Of a stretch of 64,000 bases of DNA, positions 25,703 to 33,677 are shown piece after piece (within the stretch, counting starts at the first letter, position 1; each line of letters begins with the position of its first letter). Both the position numbers and the translations under genes were made by a program. Source of the DNA: Achromobacter xylosoxidans. GTDB lineage: Bacteria > Pseudomonadota > Gammaproteobacteria > Burkholderiales > Burkholderiaceae_B. The stretch covers positions 4,836,001-4,900,000 of the forward strand of contig NZ_LN831029.1 in NCBI RefSeq assembly GCF_001457475.1. The letters run 5' to 3'. The notes under the pieces were generated by a model, which was not told where the DNA came from, did no database searches, and saw only the letters and a program-made list of their open reading frames with translations.

Positions 25703-28700
25703 ATGCACTGTCCCCTCAACCCCATCATGCTCGGGTTGCTTGCCCTCACGCTGCCCGCCCTTGCCGGCTCGGCCGACGCCGCCGAACGCGGCCAGGTGCT
25801 GGTCAACGACGCCGCCGGCGCGACGCAGCTGATGCTCGGCGACGGCGACACCGCCACCTATGCCGGCGCCGGCGCCGCCATCGATGTCTCGGTGGCCGGC
25901 AACACGGTGCGTGGCGCCGGCATCACCGTCACGGCCGGATCGGCCTCCGCCCGCAGCACCATCGGCGTGCGCGCCAGCGCCGGCGGCAAGGTGACGCTGT
26001 CGGACAGCGCCATCAAGACGCTGGGCGACGGCCAGGGCGCGCATGCCCTGGCCGCCAGCGGCGCCGGCAGCGTGGTCAGCGTGAGCGGCAGCGACGTCAG
26101 CACCCAGGGCACGTATTCTCACGGCGCCTACGCGCAGTCCGGCGGCCGCATCGAACTGGACGGCGGCACCATCACCACCACCAATAGCGGCAGCCGCGGC
26201 TTGAGCGCCGAGGGCGCCGGCTCGGTCATCGTCGCCCGCGACGTGGTCCTCTCCACCGCCGCGTACAACGCCGGCGGCGCCTATGCCGAAAACGGCGCCA
26301 GCATCACCTTGCATGGCGGCAAGATCACGACCACGGGCAATTACGGCGACGGCATCAGCGTGCGCGGCGCCAATGCCCTGGTGTCCGTGTATGGCACCGA
26401 GATCAACGTGGGCGCCGGCGTCGGTGCGCGGCTCGAGGGCGGCCGCTTCGTGATGGACGGCGGCAGCCTGACCGCCGGCGGCTCGGCGGTGATGCTCAGC
26501 TCGGGCACCGGCGCCGCATCCAGCGTCGACATCCGCAACGCCACCCTGACGTCCACCGGCGACTTTGGCTATGGCATCAACATCAACGCCAAGGACACCT
26601 CCGCGGCGGTCGAGAACGTTTCGATCTCGGCGCTGGGCTACTACGGCACCGGCGTCTGGCTGCCGTCCACCGGCACCTCGTTCACGGCCACCGGCTTTGA
26701 TCTCACCTCGTCCCATGTGGGCGTGGACAACCGCGCGGGCCGGGTCACGCTGGTCGACGGCAACGTCACGACCCGCGATGCCAATGCCCACGGCCTGTAT
26801 GTATCCCGCGAATACGGCAGCTCCGCCACCATCAAGGCCACCAAGGTCAACGTCAAGACCCGTGGCGACGGCGCAGTCGGGGTGCTGGCGCGCGCCAGCG
26901 GCGCCGCCATCGAACTGCTGGACGCCAGCGTGACCACCGAGGGCGCCAGCGCCTATGGTCTGTTCGCCAGCGGCTCCGGCGTCAGCCTGTCGGCGCGCAA
27001 CACCCAGATCAGCACCAGCGGCGCCAACGCGACCGGCCTGTCCGTCAGCAACCGCGCGGCGGTCACGCTGGACAACACCGGCTTCACGCTGGCCGGCGCA
27101 GGCGCCCATGGCATCTGGAGCTACGTCACCGCCGCCGGTGTCAGCAACACCGTCACGCTGCGCAATGGCAGCCGCATCGACACCCAGGACGGCGTTGGCC
27201 TGCTCGCCTCGGGCGGCGGCCATACTTTCCTGGTCTCCGACTCGGATATCACCGCGCGCGCCGGCGGCGATGTCGGCAGCGGCGTGCTGCTGCACTCGCG
27301 CGCGGTGACCGTAACCAGCGGCGGGGTATCCACCGTCATCGAAAGCGAACAGATCACGCTCGACGCCACCAACGCCCGGCTCACCGGCGACGTGCTGGCC
27401 GACAGCGGCACGGTGGACGTGTCGCTGGCGAACGGCTCGACGCTGAACGGCGCCCTGGTGCAGCGCGGCACGGGCCGCATCAACGGCCTGACGCTGGATG
27501 GCACCAGCACCTGGATCGTGCGCGGCGATTCCAGCCTGGCCACGCTGTCCAACGCCGGCACCGTCGCTTTCGCGGCCCCGGCGGGCGGCGCCGGCTTCAA
27601 GACCCTGACCGTCAACAATTACGTGGGCGGCGGCACACTGGTGCTCAACACACAATTGGGGGATGACGCCTCGCCCACCGACAAGCTGGTGATCGACGGC
27701 GGCACAACGTCCGGCAATACCGCGCTGCGCATCGTCAACGCCGGCGGCAGCGGCGGCCAGACCACCTATGGCATTCGTGTGGTCGAAACCATCAACGGCG
27801 GCACCACCACGGCGGATGCGTTCCACCTGGACAGTGGCTCCACCGGCTACCGCGCCAGCGCCCGTACCGTGTCGCTCAACGGCTATGACTACAGCCTGGT
27901 GCGCGGCGGCAACGGTGCCGTGGCGCCCGACTGGTACCTGACCTCCGACTACACGCCGCCAGTGACGCCGCCCGATCCGGTCGATCCGATCAACCCGACC
28001 GACCCCGGCGATCCGACCGGTCCGGTGACCCCGCCGGACCCCGTTCTGCCGGGCGGTCCCGGCTTCAAGAACGTCTCGCCCGAAAGTGGCGCCTATGCCG
28101 GCAACCGGCTCGCCGCCACCCGGCTCTTCACCCACAGCCTGCATGACCGCGTGCCGGCCTATGCCGACGGCGACGCCGACGCCCGCCATGGCCGCGGCCT
28201 GTGGGCGCGCGTGCAGGGCCGCCATGACAGCGGCCTGCGCATGTCCGAGGGGCGTGTCGACGTCGACACCGACAGCGCGATGGTGCAACTGGGCGGCGAC
28301 CTGCTGAAGGCGCCACTGGGCCGGGAGGGCGCCCTCTATGCGGGCCTGATGGGCGGTTATGGCGACGCGCGCTCGCGTTCCGTATCGACCCTGATGCTGC
28401 CGGGCGCCACGCAATCGTCACATGCCCGCGCCCGCGGCAAGGTTTCCGGCTATGCCGGTGGCGTCTACGGCACCTTCTATGCCAACGACCTCACCCGCCT
28501 GGGCGCCTACGCCGACACATGGATCCAGTACGGCCGCTACACCAACCAGGTCAGCAGCGAACTCGGGTCGGTGCGCTACCGCTCGAACGTCTGGAGCGCC
28601 TCGCTCGAAGGCGGCTATGCCCTCAAGCCCTTCGCCGCCGGGTCGGCGCTGGAAGCCCTGGTGATCGAACCGAACGCGCAACTGGTCTACAGCCGCTACC

Positions 28701-29050
28701 GCGCCCAGGACGCCACGCTGCAAGGCACGCGCATGCGCAGCGGCGACAACGGCAGCTGGCAGTCGCGCGTCGGCGTGCGGCTCTATCCGCTGGTCACGCC
28801 GCGCCCGGGCAAGAGCAGCGTTCGCCCGTTCCTGGAGACCAACTGGCTGCACCGCAGCGACGATCCGACCGTGCGCATGGGCAGCACCACGCTGCAGGCC
28901 CAACCCTCGCGCAACGCCCTGGAGCTGAAGGTGGGCGCGGAGGGCCGGGTGGGCAAGGCGGTGCAGGTGTCCGGCCACCTCTTTGGCCAGACGGGCAGCC
29001 ACAGCCAGCACGGCTATGGCGGCATGTTGAATGTCAGCTATCGCTGGTGA
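25703..29050 (+). CDS. autotransporter (type Va secretion) with beta-helical passenger
   Basis: 1115-aa outer-membrane autotransporter. A Sec signal peptide ends near GSADAA (about residue 26). The passenger, to about residue 750, is made of repeating short segments rich in Gly, Ala, Ser and Thr (for example VSVSGSDVSTQGTYSHGAYA) as in pertactin-like beta-helices. A proline-rich spacer full of PDPV and PTDP units (about 755-790) follows, then a 12-strand beta-barrel domain beginning near AGNRLAATRLFTHSLHDR and ending LNVSYRW with the usual C-terminal aromatic. I chose the ATG at 25703, which has AAGGAG five bases upstream, over one 13 codons earlier. No catalytic triad is seen; adhesion is more likely than proteolysis. 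Confidence 0.92.
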   Translation: MHCPLNPIMLGLLALTLPALAGSADAAERGQVLVNDAAGATQLMLGDGDTATYAGAGAAIDVSVAGNTVRGAGITVTAGSASARSTIGVRASAGGKVTLSDSAIKTLGDGQGAHALAASGAGSVVSVSGSDVSTQGTYSHGAYAQSGGRIELDGGTITTTNSGSRGLSAEGAGSVIVARDVVLSTAAYNAGGAYAENGASITLHGGKITTTGNYGDGISVRGANALVSVYGTEINVGAGVGARLEGGRFVMDGGSLTAGGSAVMLSSGTGAASSVDIRNATLTSTGDFGYGININAKDTSAAVENVSISALGYYGTGVWLPSTGTSFTATGFDLTSSHVGVDNRAGRVTLVDGNVTTRDANAHGLYVSREYGSSATIKATKVNVKTRGDGAVGVLARASGAAIELLDASVTTEGASAYGLFASGSGVSLSARNTQISTSGANATGLSVSNRAAVTLDNTGFTLAGAGAHGIWSYVTAAGVSNTVTLRNGSRIDTQDGVGLLASGGGHTFLVSDSDITARAGGDVGSGVLLHSRAVTVTSGGVSTVIESEQITLDATNARLTGDVLADSGTVDVSLANGSTLNGALVQRGTGRINGLTLDGTSTWIVRGDSSLATLSNAGTVAFAAPAGGAGFKTLTVNNYVGGGTLVLNTQLGDDASPTDKLVIDGGTTSGNTALRIVNAGGSGGQTTYGIRVVETINGGTTTADAFHLDSGSTGYRASARTVSLNGYDYSLVRGGNGAVAPDWYLTSDYTPPVTPPDPVDPINPTDPGDPTGPVTPPDPVLPGGPGFKNVSPESGAYAGNRLAATRLFTHSLHDRVPAYADGDADARHGRGLWARVQGRHDSGLRMSEGRVDVDTDSAMVQLGGDLLKAPLGREGALYAGLMGGYGDARSRSVSTLMLPGATQSSHARARGKVSGYAGGVYGTFYANDLTRLGAYADTWIQYGRYTNQVSSELGSVRYRSNVWSASLEGGYALKPFAAGSALEALVIEPNAQLVYSRYRAQDATLQGTRMRSGDNGSWQSRVGVRLYPLVTPRPGKSSVRPFLETNWLHRSDDPTVRMGSTTLQAQPSRNALELKVGAEGRVGKAVQVSGHLFGQTGSHSQHGYGGMLNVSYRW

Positions 29051-29072
29051 CCGCGTGCCGGGGCGGCCGACG

Positions 29073-32000
29073 TCAGAGTTCGGCCAGGGTCTGCCTGAGC
29101 GATACCGCCAGGGCGGTCAGCAACGCCCTCACCGCGTCGTTCAGGCCATCGGCCACCAACCGGTCCTCGGCGCTTTCGGCCTGCTGGTACAGATCCATCG
29201 CCTGCACCGCGGCGAATCCGCCGCGCATGCGATGCAGCACGGCGCGCAGGTCGCGCGCGTTGCCATCGGCCTCGGCCTGTTCCATGCGCGCCAGGTCCTG
29301 GGTCATGGTTTCCAGGAACACCTCGCGGTACTTGCCGACGATGGGCGGCGCGGCGCGCGGGCTCGCGGCCTCGGCCGCGCCGGCCGTCGTCCGGGGCGCC
29401 GCCGGCTCGCCGCGAACGGCGCGCAGCTGGCTCCACAGCAGGCTCAGCTTGATCGGCTTGACCAGCCAGTTGCTCATGCCCGCCGCCTTGCAGCGGGCCT
29501 CTTCGTCCTTGAGCGCATTGGCCGTGACGCCGATGATGGGCACGGTCACGCCCTGCGCGCGCAACGCGCCGGCCAGTTCGTAGCCGTTCATGCGAGGCAT
29601 GTTGACGTCGGTCAGCACCACGTCGAACGGCTCGATGTTCCATTGCGCCAGCGCCTCGGCGCCATCCGGCGCCACCGTCACCTGGCAACCCAGTTGCTCC
29701 AGCTGATCGCACATCGTCACCTGGTTGATCGGGTTGTCCTCGGCCACCAGGATACGCAGGTTCAATGGCGCGTAGTGAGGCGTCGCCGTGTCCTTGGCGG
29801 TATCGGTATCGCCGCGCGCCCATCGCTCGAGCGCGAAGCCGATGCTGGACAGGTAGTGGCGGTCGGCGCGGTACAGCGCGGTGCCGCGCACGTCGCGGCC
29901 GCCGGCCGAGACCACCGGCCCCCGCCATTCGGTCGGCGCCGCCGCGTCGCCGACGATGTGCACGTCGACCAGCACGCCGTCGCTGTCCTCGTCGCGCGCG
30001 ATGACCGCCGGCGCGACGCTGGCCTGCGCGCCCCAATAGGCCAGCCACTGGCAGATGTTCTCGCTCAGCTCCTTGCGCGCGCTGCGCACGTAGACGCGCA
30101 ATCCGTCCAACCGCGGCGACGGCCCGGGCGGAGGCTCGGCCGTATCCAGGTCGATGGCGATCGAAAAACTGCTGCCCAATCCCAATTCACTGGTCACTTG
30201 GATCGTACTCCCCATCAATTCGGCCAGGCGCGCGCAGATCGACAGACCGATGCCCGCGCCTCGCACCAGGTGCGATCCGCTATCGATCTGGTAGAACGGC
30301 TCGAACAGGCAGACCTGGTTTTCGGCGCTGATGCCGACGCCACTGTCGACCACCTGGAAATGCAGGCGGGCGCGGCCGTCCGGCAGGACCTCGGCGCGCA
30401 GCCGCGCCACCACATGGCCGGAATCGGTGAACTTGATGGCGTTGTTGACCAGGTTGTTGAGTATCTGCCGGATACGGCCGCCGTCGCCCACCACCCACGC
30501 CGGCGTCGAGGTATCGATACAGCTGTAGATGACCAGCCCCTTCTGTTCGGCCATGCCGGCATAGGAGGCGACGCAATGCTGCACCAGCTCGCGCGGATCG
30601 AAGCCGTCCATCTCGAGCCCCAGCTGGCCGGACTCGATCTTGGTGATGTCGAGGATGTCGCTGATCAACTGCTGCAGGATCACCGACGAGTCCTGAATGC
30701 GGTCGACATGCCGGCGCTGCTCGTCGTCCAGGTGGGTCAGCGACAGCACTTCGAGCGTGCCGAGCACGCCATACAGGGGCGTGCGGATCTCGTGGCTCAT
30801 GGTGGCCAGGAAGGTCGACTTGGCCTCGTTGGCGCGGTCGGCCTGTTGCTTGGCCTGCGCCAGCGTGTGTTCCATTTCGGCGCGCGCGCTGATGTCGGCG
30901 AAAGCACACAGCACCACGTCCTGCTTCTTGTAGCGCGTGGGCGCAAAGGCCACGAACAGCGGCCGCCCCTCGTGGGTGCGGAAGGTCTCGATGGTGCCCG
31001 GCCTGGAGGCGCCCAGGACCTGGCGCAGCAGCTTGTTGGCTTCCGGCGAATCCCGCGGCTGCTCGCCCACGGCGATGCCCAGCCACTGGATGGCCAGCGC
31101 GTTGCCGAACACCACGCGGCCGTCGAGCCGCGACAGCACGCACAGCGCCACCGGCGCGGTATCGAGCACGGTGCGGTTGAACTCCTCGCTCTCGACCATG
31201 TCGAGGTGGGCGATTTCAGCCGGCTGGATGACGCGCCGGTTGTACCAGAGCAGGTAGACCGCGCCCGCCGCCAGGCCCAGCCCGAGCATCAGCAGGACCG
31301 TGATCGGCAGCCACATGTTGGCGCGGAAGAAGCTGCCGTAGTTCAGCTTGTAATAGCCGGTCCAGCTGCCCGTCCGATCGGCGATGCGCAGCACCAGCCC
31401 GTCGCCGCCGAAATGGAAGCCGGGCTGCCCGACCGCGGGCGGCGCGCCCTCGCCGATGAGTACGCCGGTGCCCTTGTGCTGCAACCAGAACTGGTCGTAC
31501 AGCGGCTCGCGCAGGATCTGCTCTGAAATGCTGACCCGGCCGCGGCTCAGCAGCGACACGGCATAGACGCTGCGCCGCGCCGTGAGGGTGCCGTCGCGGG
31601 TGTTCAGCGGCAGCGTCACCGGCAGCATGCCGATCAGCATGTCGGGCAGGTCGGCGTCCCGCAGCCAGGTGACCCGCGGGCCCTCGCCATGGGAACGGTC
31701 TTCCGGATCGGCGCCGCCGGCCGCCCGCCCCACCGCGTCCACCACCGACAGGAAGGTCTGCCGCGTCAATGGCTCGAAGCCGGACACCGTGGAGATGGCC
31801 GGCACGCTAAGGCTGAGCTGCTGGCTCGGCGAAATGATGAACAGCGGCGCCGCCGGATACACCGAGGCGGCCCAGCGGGTGGAATAGAAGTCGGACAGGT
31901 AGCCGCCGATGCCGGTGAAGACGCCGTCGACCACCGGGCAGGCATCGGGGCTCTGGCACAACAGCGAAAACGGCATCGCGGCGATGGCGTGCTGGCCGTC

Positions 32001-32309
32001 GAAGAACTCCCCGGCGGCCCGGTCGAAGCCTGGCGTTTCCCTGACGGGCGTGGCCGTCACCAGCCGCCGGCCATCGGGGTTCAAGCCCTGGGCGTGCAGG
32101 CTCTGCAACACGGTCTCGTGGGCGTGGATATAGCCGACCAGCACGGAGAAGTCGATGCGCAGCTTTTCCTCTTCCTGCTGCAGGATGCGCTGGGCGCCCC
32201 AATACAGCACCCCGCCGAGCACCAGCAGCAGGGGCAGCACGCCGAACAGCGCGATGTTCAACCGACGGGAAGCGCGTATGACTTTTATTAGCGGCGTATC
32301 CAGTTTCAT
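29073..32309 (-). CDS. hybrid sensor histidine kinase with REC and Hpt domains
   Basis: 1078-aa membrane kinase able to run a full four-step phosphorelay. TM1 lies at about 18-40, a large periplasmic sensor to about 335, TM2 at about 338-360, a PAS domain (about 380-490), HisKA with SHEIRTPLYGVLG (His506), HATPase with NNLVNNAIKF and GAGIGLSICARLAEL, a second degenerate receiver-like segment, a true receiver with VLTDVNMPRMNG (Asp901), and a C-terminal Hpt domain with LHRMRGG (His1026). It is the third gene in a minus-strand cluster with the REC-EAL protein and a second hybrid kinase, and is likely the phosphodonor through its Hpt domain for the REC-EAL protein. Confidence 0.93.
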   Translation of the reverse strand: MKLDTPLIKVIRASRRLNIALFGVLPLLLVLGGVLYWGAQRILQQEEEKLRIDFSVLVGYIHAHETVLQSLHAQGLNPDGRRLVTATPVRETPGFDRAAGEFFDGQHAIAAMPFSLLCQSPDACPVVDGVFTGIGGYLSDFYSTRWAASVYPAAPLFIISPSQQLSLSVPAISTVSGFEPLTRQTFLSVVDAVGRAAGGADPEDRSHGEGPRVTWLRDADLPDMLIGMLPVTLPLNTRDGTLTARRSVYAVSLLSRGRVSISEQILREPLYDQFWLQHKGTGVLIGEGAPPAVGQPGFHFGGDGLVLRIADRTGSWTGYYKLNYGSFFRANMWLPITVLLMLGLGLAAGAVYLLWYNRRVIQPAEIAHLDMVESEEFNRTVLDTAPVALCVLSRLDGRVVFGNALAIQWLGIAVGEQPRDSPEANKLLRQVLGASRPGTIETFRTHEGRPLFVAFAPTRYKKQDVVLCAFADISARAEMEHTLAQAKQQADRANEAKSTFLATMSHEIRTPLYGVLGTLEVLSLTHLDDEQRRHVDRIQDSSVILQQLISDILDITKIESGQLGLEMDGFDPRELVQHCVASYAGMAEQKGLVIYSCIDTSTPAWVVGDGGRIRQILNNLVNNAIKFTDSGHVVARLRAEVLPDGRARLHFQVVDSGVGISAENQVCLFEPFYQIDSGSHLVRGAGIGLSICARLAELMGSTIQVTSELGLGSSFSIAIDLDTAEPPPGPSPRLDGLRVYVRSARKELSENICQWLAYWGAQASVAPAVIARDEDSDGVLVDVHIVGDAAAPTEWRGPVVSAGGRDVRGTALYRADRHYLSSIGFALERWARGDTDTAKDTATPHYAPLNLRILVAEDNPINQVTMCDQLEQLGCQVTVAPDGAEALAQWNIEPFDVVLTDVNMPRMNGYELAGALRAQGVTVPIIGVTANALKDEEARCKAAGMSNWLVKPIKLSLLWSQLRAVRGEPAAPRTTAGAAEAASPRAAPPIVGKYREVFLETMTQDLARMEQAEADGNARDLRAVLHRMRGGFAAVQAMDLYQQAESAEDRLVADGLNDAVRALLTALAVSLRQTLAEL

Positions 32310-32402
32310 AGGAGCATCGAGCGGGGACGAACGAGAGTCGAACGGGGAGCGAAAGAGCGTCAGGCCGGCTTCTGGCGGCCGCGGTCGGACTGCCCGGTGA
32401 TT

Positions 32403-33677
32403 TCAGTGCCCACGGGCGCCGTGGCGGCGGCGCGCCGCCGGTTGGCCATGGACGGCGCCCGCCAGTTCGGCGGGCGTGGGCTCGTTGTCCAGCAATTCGT
32501 TGAACGCCGCCAGGTCGACGGCTGCCGAGATCAGGAAGCCCTGCACGCAATCGCAGCCGATCTGGCGCAGGAATTGCAGGTCTTCCATGGTCTCGACTCC
32601 CTCGGCGGTGACCTGCAACCCCAACTGCCGCCCGAGCTGCACCGATGACACCAGCGCGGCCGCCCGGACCTCGTCCTTGGTGGCCCCATGGACGAAAGCG
32701 CGGTCGATCTTCAGTTCGGTAAACGGCGTGGAGATGAGGCTGTACATCGAACTATAGCCCTTGCCAAAATCATCCTGCGACAAGCCGAATCCCTTCAGCC
32801 GCAAGCGGCTGGCGCCCATGTAGTAATTGCCGGGCGCCACCGTCATGTCGTCTTCCAGGAGTTCGAATGTTACGTCTTCGGCCGGAATGCCGCCATGGGT
32901 GACAAGGTGGTGCAGTTCGTCGGGCAGTTGCGGGCGATCCAGCAGGCTGACCGGCAGATTGATCGACACCGGGACGCGGAAGCCGCGCCGGCGCCAGATG
33001 CGATAGGCGGCCAGGCTGTCTTCCAGCATGCGCGTCAGCAGCTCGTAGTCCAGCCCGTACTCGCGCAGCGTGCGCAGGAACGAGCCCGGCAGCATCAGGC
33101 CCAGCCCGCGATGCCGCCAGCGCACCAGCGCCTCGGCGCCGACGATGGTGCCGGAGGACAGGGATTTCTTGGGCTGGAACCAGGCCTGGATGCTGCCATC
33201 GCGCAAGGCGGATTCGACGCTGGCCCGGTCCAACAGGCCTTCGGTGTCGCCGCGATGGGCCTGCGGCTCCTGGGCATCGTCGGGCGCGCGACGCCGCAGG
33301 CGGTCCGCCAGGCTGGCGATCTGCTCGCCGGTGACGGGTTTGACGAAGGTGCCGAGCATCGAGAAGCCGTTTTCCTTGGCCATCAGCCCGACGCTGTTGG
33401 CCATGCGCCGCGAACAAGCGGTGACGACGGCAAGGATGGGCCGCAAGTTCAGGCGCGCCAGTTCATGGATGAACTGCACGCCGTCCATGCCGGGCATGCT
33501 GATGTCCATGAGCACCAGGTGGTAGCCTTCGGCGCTGATGCGGTCGAGCGCGGCGCCGGCGCTTTCGACGGTATCCACATGCCCGAAGCCGGCCTGTTGC
33601 AGCATGTCCTTGAGATGCAGGCATTGCAACGCGTGGTCGTCCAGGACAAGCACTTTGTAATCGGAGAGCTGTTTCAC
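32403..33677 (-). CDS. REC-EAL response regulator, c-di-GMP phosphodiesterase (RocR-like)
   Basis: 424 aa. An N-terminal receiver (residues about 8-130, phosphoacceptor Asp58 in LVLMDISMPGMDG) is joined to an EAL domain (about 165-400) that hydrolyses cyclic di-GMP. The EAL catalytic set looks complete: Glu182 in EALVRW, Asn in SINLPVSLL, Glu in FELLED, the Asp pair and loop 6 in DDFGKGYSS, Lys in ELKIDRAFV, Glu in TAEGVETMEDL and Gln in VQGF. The GTG start at 33675-33677 overlaps the stop of the upstream kinase (GTGA). The architecture is that of RocR and VieA, so phosphorylation by the flanking kinases should set its activity. Confidence 0.92.
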   Translation of the reverse strand: MKQLSDYKVLVLDDHALQCLHLKDMLQQAGFGHVDTVESAGAALDRISAEGYHLVLMDISMPGMDGVQFIHELARLNLRPILAVVTACSRRMANSVGLMAKENGFSMLGTFVKPVTGEQIASLADRLRRRAPDDAQEPQAHRGDTEGLLDRASVESALRDGSIQAWFQPKKSLSSGTIVGAEALVRWRHRGLGLMLPGSFLRTLREYGLDYELLTRMLEDSLAAYRIWRRRGFRVPVSINLPVSLLDRPQLPDELHHLVTHGGIPAEDVTFELLEDDMTVAPGNYYMGASRLRLKGFGLSQDDFGKGYSSMYSLISTPFTELKIDRAFVHGATKDEVRAAALVSSVQLGRQLGLQVTAEGVETMEDLQFLRQIGCDCVQGFLISAAVDLAAFNELLDNEPTPAELAGAVHGQPAARRRHGARGH

